This document shows positions 9,610 to 19,031 of a DNA stretch of 64,000 nucleotides, piece after piece (the stretch's first letter is position 1; the number at the start of each line of letters is the position of its first letter). Location of the stretch: NCBI GenBank assembly GCA_021018815.1, contig JAITYX010000084.1, positions 1,984,001-2,048,000 of the forward strand, in the 5' to 3' direction. Under the pieces are notes generated by a model. It was not told the DNA's origin, made no database searches, and saw only the letters and a program-made list of their open reading frames with translations. Made by a program: the position numbers and the translations under genes. This DNA is from Talinum fruticosum. Lineage: Eukaryota; Streptophyta; Magnoliopsida; Caryophyllales; Talinaceae.

Positions 9610-11605
9610 TTACGAGGTTGAGGCCTCGTCTTTCTTAAGAAGGGTTAGTTTAGTTTCTAATTCCAAATCTTTGGTTTTTAAATTAAGAATATCTTGTTTG
9701 AGAATCTTGACCTGATTTTTCAGATTATTAACTTCGGTTTGTAATTCTCTAGTTGTAATTTCTTTGGAATGGATTAGGAGTAGGAAACTTTTCATGAAGT
9801 TTGGAGAGATTGAATGTAGGGAGATCGAGGCGGAGAAGGATTTTTTCTTCTTCAAGAATGAGACTCTTGAGTTTTTCAAGATAGTCTTTCTTTAATTCCG
9901 AATCGATATTTGACCTATTAGATCTAGTAAAAATTCTTTCGATTTCTATCCGTAATAACATTAAGTTGTTTGATAGGAGAAGATTCGTACTCATAGTCAT
10001 CTTCTTCGTCGGAGCTAGGAAAATAATCCTCGGTTCCTTCGAGAATCGGATGTATTTTGAGTAAGAATCGTAAGAAGTTTCCTTTGGAGTTACGGTTCTT
10101 CGAGAATAATTCATTAATTTTTTCTCGGTTTTGCATTGATATGCTTTATGACCGAGTTTTCCACATTTATAGCAAACTATCTTTTTCTTCTTTTTGACTT
10201 GTCTTTTGTTTAGAAGAATGGGATTTAGAAGGGGTTGATTTGGGAATAAAAGATTTCTTTACTGGCTTATTTTTCGAAAGTTTTTATTAATTCTTTTATT
10301 TTTTGCGGAAGGAGCTTCAATTTTTAAAAAACCAAAGGCTTCGCAAAAAGTTCCCATTTCTTTTCTAGACTGGAATTTATCTTTACCGTATTTGGCTTGA
10401 AGTTTAAGCTCATTACAAAGAGCTAATCCTTCATTTTTAACTATCCCAAATAATTGTCCAAAGGTAAAGAGATGATATGGTATTTCATCGGAATTAAAGT
10501 TTTGCCTAAGCTTACCAAGAATTCTTTCTCCAAAGAGTCTTGGTAATCCTGCTATAAATCTTTCTTTCCAGAATTGTGCGTTTCCGTCTTCCCTTTTCAA
10601 GACATTAATTAGGAACATATCTTTATACCAACGATAGTCACTAAGGGTAGGACATCTTAGATTAATAAGAACAGATTTAGTCTGCTACTTGGCCTTCATT
10701 CGGGTTTCCAAGAAAATGTAGAGAAATGGTATGAATCAATAATTCGTTACCATCTTCTTCTTCAATAGGGAAATCATTTCGAATAATTGTAGTTTTGTGG
10801 CTGAGGATTTGAACTCTTTCTTCTTGGGTAAGATAATTATCCCACCGGTTTTTAAGCTGTCCGAGAAAATCCTAGGGCTAAGGTGGTTGCTAAATTCTTA
10901 CCTGTTAGTCCTCTTGTTTTAAAGGCTACACAAGCCATTCCCATTTGTTGAAGGGTAGACAAAATTTCATGTTCCGCTTTACCATCTATATTCCATTCTA
11001 TTAAAGATTGTCCATCAAAAAGATTAGTTTGAAATTGGCTTTTTCTTCAAATTGAATATCGGGAGGAGTCGGACGAGGATAATAGTTTTTGTATTTCTAA
11101 AGTTCTTTATTTTGTTGAGAGAAAAAGATGGTTCCTCCACTTCTATCTCTTCATCAAAGGATTTTTGAAGAGTAGTAACTTGGTCTAATTCACTTTCTGA
11201 ATCGGATTCTATAGAAGAAGTTTCTTCTATACTAATGTTGCGAGCTTTATCTAAGCAACTAACGAGTTTTAGAAGCTGCTAGCACTTTCTAAATCTTTAA
11301 GTCTGTTTAGATATAGTGTTTAGAAGCCGATTATTAGAGAAGGGGCTTTCTCTAATAAGAGCTTCTTCTGTTTCTTTTGGAATGCTATCTAATTTAAAGA
11401 AAGGCCTAGAAATAGATTACGTGAAAGAGTTAATCTTTTTAGAATCATTTTTTGCTTTACGGGAATCTATTTTAGTAGAGACTAACGTTAATTGTTCTGC
11501 AATGGTTGAAAGAATTGTGTTAGTATAGTTTGCCTGTTGATGAACCTTAGCTAAATCATCAACGATAGCCGTGTCCTTCCCTCCCGGCCGGTTTTGTAAG
11601 GACAA
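9610..11605 (-). pseudogene. Pararetroviral coat-protein region with zinc knuckle
   Basis: The 119-codon frame at 10259-10618 (FWKERFIAGLPRLFGERI...IPYHLFTFGQLF) resembles the core of caulimovirid capsid proteins. Downstream on the minus strand a CCHC zinc knuckle, CYKCGKLGHKAYQC, lies at 10133-10174 and is preceded by a run of lysines. An acidic patch (SSDEEDDYEYES, ~9980-10015) and a coiled-coil-like stretch (~9610-9750, LQTEVNNLKNQVKILKQD) follow before the protease. Segments between 10620 and 11605 are fragmentary and only assigned by position. Several frameshifts interrupt the region. Confidence 0.65.
10133..10174 (-). other. CCHC zinc-knuckle motif of the viral coat region
   Basis: Spacing C-x2-C-x4-H-x4-C is intact. 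The motif follows a KKKKK run. In caulimovirids it binds the pregenomic RNA during packaging. Confidence 0.8.
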
Positions 11606-12900
11606 GCAAGTATTTCTTATCCTTGCAAAGGAATTTTTATAGCGATAGGTTGTAGGAGGATGAACAACGAACTATATCTGCTACCATCAACCAAATGCCG
11701 GGTTTTAGATATGTTAGTTTGAACCTGTAAACTTGGTTGTTTGTAAGGATCATTTAATCCTAATTGAGAAGAAAAAGTAGGAAACCATGTGAAAAAAGGA
11801 ATATTAACAGCTAGTCTGTTCATATCCTTGATCCAATGTTCTTTAATGGAGAAGCGTAATTGCTTATCCATTTCTTCAAACCATGTTCTTAGAGTAATAT
11901 TTGATTGGCTGTAATAATCTTCTTTTAAGAAGGGCCAGTCAATTTGGAAGTTTTTAATGTTAGTACGTTGATTCCTTCTCCAATATGTGAGTTAGGAGGA
12001 GAATCATTAGTATGAACTCTGCTCGGGAATAGGTGCGGAAAATTTGTATCTTTGAGAGCTTGTTGTAGGATCATTATGAAATGTGTATTACGAGAAAGAT
12101 CTTCTAGAATTAGTAGCTTCGATCTAGAAGAGTTTTCTCTAAAAGATTTGAACCTAATGAAAACTCTACCATCGGGTTCTTCTATAATTTGGTCAACTTT
12201 TGATTCTTCTAAATGAGTAGAACTCTGTTCATTTTCTAGTTCTAATTCTAAAGGAATAGTAATTTCATCTTGTTTAAGAAGTTTTGGGGTAAAAGCCGAT
12301 GGTTTTTCATCGATTATAGTTAAAAGGACTGTATCTTTAGAATTGGATGGAAGAGGAGATATATATTTGGTATTCGATTAGAAGACATTAATCTAAAATA
12401 GACTCCGTACATGACAGACAAAATTTTTAAAATCATGGAATTCGTCTCCCTGGACAAAAACATCTAATTGTAAAGCTTGGATTGTCATTGGACATGTTAA
12501 ATCAAGCTGGAAAATCGGGATAACGGTTAAAGAACACAGGTCCATTGCAAATATTTGTATTAACCATAGCAAGTAAAGAAGATTTCTATTTCTTTAATCT
12601 TTTATCACGAATTGCCATGAAAATGGGTGCGTTAATACCTTTTCTAAGAAGAGGCTTAACAGACAACCTGCACTAATCCTATATGCATAAATCTATATTT
12701 AGCCCTTAGATGACTCTCTATAGAACCTTGGTTCAAGAGAGGAATAGTTTGTAAACCATTCTGTAGACTAATGATTTCTTCATGAGTTTTTACGAGAATA
12801 TGCGGTTGAAAAATCAAAGGTTCCTATTTTGTAAATTGTTTCGGGTTTTATTTTAGGTATAGTCCAACTATGATATTCATTTGGACTTGGAGCCTTAATT
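11606..12900 (-). pseudogene. Pararetroviral movement protein (30K superfamily) and linker
   Basis: From 12900 leftwards the frames contain [11 protein letters not shown], then SHLRAKYRFMHIGLVQV (~12670-12720), a KPLLRKGI block, and NGPVFFNRYPDF (~12515-12550). The MHIGLVQ and GPVFF-YP blocks are hallmarks of the caulimovirid 30K-type movement protein, which widens plasmodesmata for cell-to-cell spread. It is the most upstream domain after the primer site, the normal place. At least three frameshifts or stops break it. The part between ~12300 and 11606, including the 84-codon frame at 11617-11871, is a less conserved linker to the coat region and its function is not clear. Confidence 0.7.
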
Positions 12901-12953
12901 AGAGGTCCACTCCGGGTTTCTGTACTTGTTTACTATGTTGGGTTGGCTATCAG

Positions 12954-13020
12954 TATATATATACATATACATATATATATATACATATATATACGTATAC
13001 ATATATATATATATGTATAC

Positions 13021-13091
<71 letters not shown>

Positions 13092-13185
13092 CATATACAT
13101 ACATATATATATATATAAAGTTTTCTTACAAGACCCGGATATGAACAACAACGACGGATGGTCGATATTTTTCAACATAACAACC
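12954..13185 (+). repeat. GypA 5' LTR, first head copy (right piece)
   Basis: After the virus the (TA)n tract resumes (12954-13118, with a (GT)n interruption at 13020-13032). It then continues AAGTTTTCTTACAAGACCC...GATGGTCGATATTTTTCAACATA. This matches the second copy at 13310-13378 and the 3' LTR at ~19060-19110. At ~13185 the sequence jumps back to TAACAACCTAAAG, the LTR start, giving a head-to-tail duplication. Confidence 0.8.
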
Positions 13186-16100
13186 TAAAGTTTAAGAAAA
13201 CGTATTATCCCTAATACCTTCAATTATAAAAAGCGCGTGCATTTCAATTCCAAAATATCTTTATATTATATATATATATACATATACATATATACATATA
13301 TATATATATATAAAGTTTTCTTGCAAGACCCGAGATATGAACAACGACGACGGATGGTCGATATTTTTCAACATATTATCTAATACTTATATGCACATAA
13401 GACATATTTAATTCCTAAACTAAATCATAAATAATTTCTCATATATTCAAACTTATATATATATGTACATACATAACTAATGAACAACTAGCACAATTTA
13501 TGAACCACTAATCATATATGCAAATATCAAGAAGTAAGTTGTTAATAAAACTAACCTAATCTAATTATAAGTAATCACATATTCTAAAGCATATTAGGGT
13601 AATAAATCAAACTATAATATTAACAATAACAAAAGTAATAATAGTTATAAATAATACAATAATAATAATAATTATATTTAAAATAATAATAATAAATAAA
13701 AATAGTAATAGATAAATACAAATGGCAATGCTCGAAGATAATTATGACAATAAAGATAATAATTCATAGAATTTTGGATAAACATGAAAATTGGGGTCAA
13801 ATATAAGTTTAACACCCAAAATCACACTAAGCATGCTTAAAGAGTTGACAAATTACCCTACTCAGCATGCACCTTACCAAATGTCAAATGGAAATTAAGC
13901 TAAAGGACAGCAAAGCCATGAGGATTAGTATGAAGATTAGTATAAATAGGATTGGTTAAATTAGAAAATTTCAACCCAAAAACCCGACTCGGGCATTTTC
14001 TCTCTCCTCCCTCACCGACCACCAGCCCCACTTCGGCCACCGCCACAACCGTCCACCGGCCACCACCACCCACATTCCTTCACCACCTTGCACCGAATCC
14101 ATATCCATCTTCGAACGACCCACCGACCACCCCATCGCCCGAAGACGCAAGCCAAAACCACCACAATCACCAACTTCCACCAATTCCAATCATACTTTTA
14201 CAACCACTTTCAGCCACCACCACAACCACCGTGGGCACCATCTGCCTCCCATCACCGGCCAGCCCTACAGGTCACCCATCGCTGCCCTTAGCGCCGCCCA
14301 TCGGCCGACCAAATAACCACCATTAACACCCTCCTCAAACCTCCCGAAAAACATCACACAACTTCTTTCACCTTTTCTCCACCACCACTCCAGCCACCAA
14401 CCACGGCTAGCCACCGCCCGACCACCGACCAGAAACAGACCCGCCACCACCTACGGATGCCGACTGCAGCCACCCGAGCACCACCACCTTAGCCACCTAA
14501 GCATACATCCTTTTTCTCTCTCCTCTTTTATACCATAATATATTACCCTTAAACCACTGCAAACTCAGCCACCACCACCATCGCTAGTCGGCGCCACCAC
14601 CCGCCGCCGAGGACCACTCTACCGCTGCCAGCCACCACTAAGCTCCACCGCCACCTTGGCCTCCCTTCACTCTTTCTAGGTAAACCCTAAACCCTAAGTT
14701 TTGATAATTTAAAGTTTTTAATATTTAAGTTAATCATTTTTATAAATAACAAGGAATTAACTTAGTTAAGAAAATGAAACAAAGTTATACATGCATAGTT
14801 TAGTTAAGTAAAAATTTGGATTAATCTTATTAGAGTCATAGCTAAATTAGTTTAGATAAAAATAGCAAAATAAAATTAAAATAGTTTATTATAAAATAAT
14901 TCATTTAATGCATGCATATTTTAGTTTAAATAATTTTAGTAGAATTTATCTTTAAATAATATTAGAAGAAATAAGAATAAGCATAAATAAGGTTAATTAG
15001 CTCGTTATGTGCATGCTTAATAAAGAAACAAATATTGGCATAGCTATAACCTAGATAACTAATTAAATTTCTAAATACAAATGAATTAGTAAGTAAAACT
15101 AGCAAAAACATAACAAATAATGCATGATAAGTTAATCAACATTTCATTGTTAGTATTATAACGCATATTTAAATTATAACAATTCATAGTCAATAATTAT
15201 ATGCATCCATGAATAAAGTAATTTAATTAGACATAATAAAGTAAACCATGAACCACAAAATATAAGGCATAAATCATGTTAAAAATAAATCATAATAACT
15301 AAAGATATAGGATAGGTTATTATTAATCAAGGAATACAAGTCTTAAAAACAAACTCTCATTCTATTAACTCTTATTTAAGGCCATCGATCGACGTACGTT
15401 CAAGGATCCTACTCAAAGTCACAAGGAAATGAATCAAGTTCAAACCATCAATCAATTTCGGTTCATCGAGTACGTTCATTGATCGTGCCCTTCAATGTTT
15501 ATTTACAAATCAAGGCCGAATATGGCCGACTTGAACAACAACAAGTAATCATTAGAAAACAATATTTGCCATATAAAAGTGGACCCGCTTGTCAAGTGCC
15601 ATTATTTGGTACACCTCAATATCCAGGTTGGTAACACCGTAATCGTTGATCGCCTTCAATCGGACTATCCAATCGGTGCAGGTGTGTGCACATGCGTTTA
15701 GGGAAACCCGATGATCGTAAGGGATCCATTCAGATAATTAATTAGCTACGGTTTTACATTATTCACTCCCCCTCATTTACAAATGAATTGAAATGCATGC
15801 GCTCAACCCAACTACATAATCTTTATTTTACAACATGATAATGGACGTATTGAGCTTCGGCTCACATTTCGAAAATGTTTTCTTGTTTTGTTTTAGGTAA
15901 AGATATTGAAGGTATGAAGCAAAGATCCGTTCAGGACTTAGAGGCTCGCAGTGGCAAGTTGGGGTATTAGTGGTCAAGTGTCACCGATTTCGTATCGGGT
16001 TTAACATGTATTTGTTGCATAAGTTATAGTTTCCTAACAAGGTATAACCTTGGGTAAAATACATATAGAGCCTTGCCCTTTGCTCTATTAAGGGCGGCGG

Positions 16101-16190
16101 TAATGTCCCTGACCTCCTTTCCGCTTCGCTAATCATGGGCTAGCGGTTTATTTAGACTAAAACGGGTGATTAAGGGTTTGGGGTATTATA
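13186..16190 (+). repeat. GypA 5' LTR, main copy
   Basis: This copy is colinear with the 3' LTR 19032-21983 and close to it in sequence (my rough estimate from reading is about 97% in aligned blocks). Compared with the 3' LTR it keeps a ~125-bp block including a (TA)n tract near the head. Inside are an AT-rich first kilobase, a CCACC-rich tract (13990-14660) giving meaningless Pro/Thr/His-rich frames, the telomere-like AAACCCTAAACCCTAAG at 14682-14698, and a long AT-rich part. It ends GGGGTATTATA, where the 3' LTR has GGGGCGTTACG. Confidence 0.85.
14682..14698 (+). repeat. Telomere-like double motif in the GypA 5' LTR
   Basis: AAACCCTAAACCCTAAG contains two units of the plant telomere repeat, equal to a telo-box. 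It lies just after the CCACC-rich tract and TTCTAGGT, and recurs in the 3' LTR at 20468-20484. Confidence 0.8.
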
Positions 16191-16194
16191 GATA

Positions 16195-16212
16195 TGGTAT
16201 CGAGCCTAGGTT
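16195..16212 (+). promoter_or_regulatory. GypA primer binding site (iMet type)
   Basis: TGGTATCGAGCCTAGGTT starts four bases after the 5' LTR end. It resembles the plant iMet primer site TGGTATCAGAGCC with a single missing base. Confidence 0.75.
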
Positions 16213-19017
16213 TAAGAGATTCTTGCGAGCCATATAGGAACCGTGAGGATTGAGTTAGAATAGGAAGTATAAGTGATTTATTATTAAATGTTTGTACGAA
16301 GTGCGAAAAGAAAATACTAATAATGCCCAATTAAATCCCACGGTTACAAACAACAATTAACATGAGGATGATGATCCTAAACAAATGGAGGACCATACAT
16401 CCATAAACTTTCATATGCTTATCAACAAGAAGTTGACAAAACTCAACTCCTTTGCCTATCCAAATTCCAAAGATAAATATCAACCCTATATACTAAGGAA
16501 AACATACCCAAAGGAACATATCTACCCCTACGGATTCTCCAATAATATAGGAAAGCAAAATGCCAAAAGGAACCCTAAAGGATATGATGGGAAGATTGAT
16601 TAGGAATATAGAAGAGAAGTTGCAATTATTGAAGACTAAAAAGGTGACTATAAGAACATCATATCTAGTAGGAAAGGCAAGACATATAGTAAAACACGAT
16701 TATAGGAGATATTAAGGAAGTGAGTTTACATTTGGTTAAATTTTGGACAAACTTAAGGCCAAGTTCTACCCCTTCTCATCCAAAGTAAAGAGTTTTACAA
16801 ATAAAATAGATTAGAAAACCCTAAGGGAAAATAGGATGTCCGAGCAAACCAAAACCAAAGTAAAAATAACATACCAAGAAAGGTCAATCTCAACAAATCA
16901 AAAATTTTGTGTCCATTATCCATGAATCATATGATAGAACCTTCGTAAAGAAATTCCGATAACAATAGTTAGCGAAGATTTTAACACTAACCTCATCCAG
17001 TTTGATTTAATCGACCTTGAGATAATGCTAGGAAGAGAGAAAAGATTATCGAATTATGATGCCAAGGATTGTACTTGCGAAAAACGAAAGGGCAATAATA
17101 GAGAGTTATTAAGGATAGAATATAGGCTATATAGCAATAAGAATGGAAGGAAATATTTCATGATATCTTTGGGTAAATGCAACGAGACTTTTCAAGAAAG
17201 GATGTCAAGGTTATTAAGTTTATAGAGGGAAGAAGGATGAATGAAAACTCGAGGATACTTTGGCAATTAATTTTAGGGATTTGACAAATTTTATCTACAG
17301 GCCTTAACTAAGAAAAGTTATGGAAGTATTGCTTTAAGAGTGGAAAAGAAGATATCTATCGTTTGAGAATAATGTCATAAACTTGGAGAAGACACTAATT
17401 ATATTTCAAAACCCCAAGGATTTGGAGTTTGGTAAGCGAGGTGAAGTTCGGAGATCATATCCAAAAATTAAATAAAAGTAGATCGATGTAAGATAGAAGT
17501 ATTTACGAGAATAAGCTTAGGATGACCAATGTCTCTAAAGTAAAAAGTTTCCCAAGGTTGGATAAATATTGTTGAGGATTTGTATAAAAACTTCTCAAAG
17601 GTGATCCTGCATATAACTAAACTCTTATAGGAATCTACTAAATCTAAGCGAGTTTAACTAATACAACAAGATATTCCAAACATTAAAAGACAAACAATAG
17701 TACTCGACCCTCCCTCATAAAAGCAAAGAATATATTATAATGCTTCAAAAAAAAAACACGCAACCGATAATTTTGGATAAACACTTCCTCGCCCTCTTTT
17801 TGCCCTTTTCTAATATGATTTGCTCCTCGGCCCCTACAATTGAGTGAGCGAGACATACAGAAAGGATGGTAGAGAGGAGGCTGGACCTCGTTAACTTAAA
17901 ACGTCTAGAACTTACTTTAATAACTTGGAACTAATTAAAGGACATATCTCGTTAGGGTAGTTGGAACTTTTAAGGGCTTATAAGTTAAAAATTCAACCCC
18001 ATTTATGGAGAACCAATGTCATAGCGGATGCCTTACATACAAGAGTTTAAGCATAATATCAACATCATAATCATCACCCAACCAATTCATGTTTCGGAAA
18101 TTATAAAGGTGGAGAGGTAAGACCATCAAGTACCAAGGAAACATGGGGTTGTTAACTATTTTAAAGTTAAACCATTAAAGTTTAAAGTGAAATCAAGTAG
18201 AATAGCAGAGGAATGAATATTAAAGAACATGAATTCCTAGGACTTAAGGTACATGAGGACAATACCCTACAAAAGTTGAAATCATTTGAATACAAATCTT
18301 AACCAAAGACCCAAGCAAATTATTCCCAAGAGCAAAGTGGTAAATGCCCATTTTACTAAGTAACCATCTTTGGGAAAGAGTTACCATATGGGATGACATA
18401 ATACCAAGAATTACCAAATTATGAAGGTTGAAAAGCAGTTAGGAGACATTCCGATCAAGTACCCCATTTTAGAGGATATTAGCAATAGTCAAGGAGAAGA
18501 AATAATACCATATGATTTTTCCAAGACTTCTTAGGATTAACCAATACTAAATGTACGATTGAGATTAATGGAAATAACAAATATGGCACTTTGGAGACAA
18601 AGAGGAATATGTCCATCATAGCAATATTCGGAGGAAGCGTTAGTATTTGAGTATGCATTGAGTTAAAGAGGAAAAGGTAGTATCTTGAGATACGGAGTAA
18701 CCAACCATAAAGGTTGAGAAAAGATTTATATCGAGATACCGGTGATTACCAAACTATTGAGTTAGCCAATGAGATAAATGATAAAGAAATTATTGGGATA
18801 GTACAAAACTCATAAGCATAAGAGCAAGAACCTAATTATACACAACCTATATAAGACGATTAGAGAGTAAACATAATATCCTACCAGTAATCTCGGGAGT
18901 ACCTATAAGGATTCATATACGATATTTTTCGAACATATATATATATCGTTGATAACCCAAGGTTTATCCTTTAGTTAAAACATCATCTTATTTGCAAGTT
19001 TCGAGGACGAAACTTAT

Positions 19018-19031
19018 TTTAAGGGGAAGAG
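19018..19031 (+). promoter_or_regulatory. GypA polypurine tract
   Basis: The sequence AAGGGGAAGAG ends directly at the 3' LTR start TGTAACAACC at 19032. The preceding TTTCGAGGACGAAAC is the conserved 3' end of many plant chromovirus pol genes. Confidence 0.75.

Larger units (their letters stand above)
5979..12953 (-). mobile_element. Endogenous pararetrovirus (florendovirus-like caulimovirid), decayed, ~7.0 kb
   Basis: On the minus strand, right to left, come movement protein, coat-like region with zinc knuckle, aspartic protease, reverse transcriptase with RNase H, a second reading frame, a promoter/leader region, and a tRNA-Met primer site. This order and the lack of integrase or LTRs identify a caulimovirid. 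The polyprotein plus separate downstream frame suggest the florendovirus group, though petuviruses are close. About 7.0 kb is near a complete genome. Both edges fall in (TA)n DNA, and both edges correspond to the primer site, so the circle seems to have been opened there. Many stops and frameshifts show it is a fossil copy. Confidence 0.8.
16191..19031 (+). pseudogene. GypA interior: vestigial gag-pol
   Basis: The 2.84-kb interior is too short for a full gag-pol and is riddled with stops. Recognisable remnants occur in the correct order. A protease tail NLIQFDLIDLEIMLGRE (~16990-17040) corresponds to the family's ILGMDWL block. An RT end KFGDHIQK (~17440) is followed by SKVKSFPRLDKY (~17530-17575) and FSKVILHITKLL (~17597-17632), matching the RSFLGLAGYY and FSKIA-PLTKL junction. 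An RNase H end LLRAYKLKIQPH...NVIADALHTR lies at 17966-18050. The active-site parts of protease, RT and RNase H are missing, and the integrase region (18100-18960) is not recognisable. The 66- and 72-codon frames at 17025 and 16385 are fragments of this. Confidence 0.7.

Noticed and set aside
13952..14326. 124-codon Pro/Thr/His-rich frame, with a similar frame at 19757-20122
   Set aside because: Both lie in the CCACC tract of the GypA LTRs. Single-base indels put the starts in different frames, so there is no conserved coding.
16195..16212. tRNA-like similarity at primer binding sites (also 26410, 55972, 5979)
   Set aside because: Only 13-18 bases match the tRNA 3' end and they sit at LTR borders; no tRNA gene fold is present.
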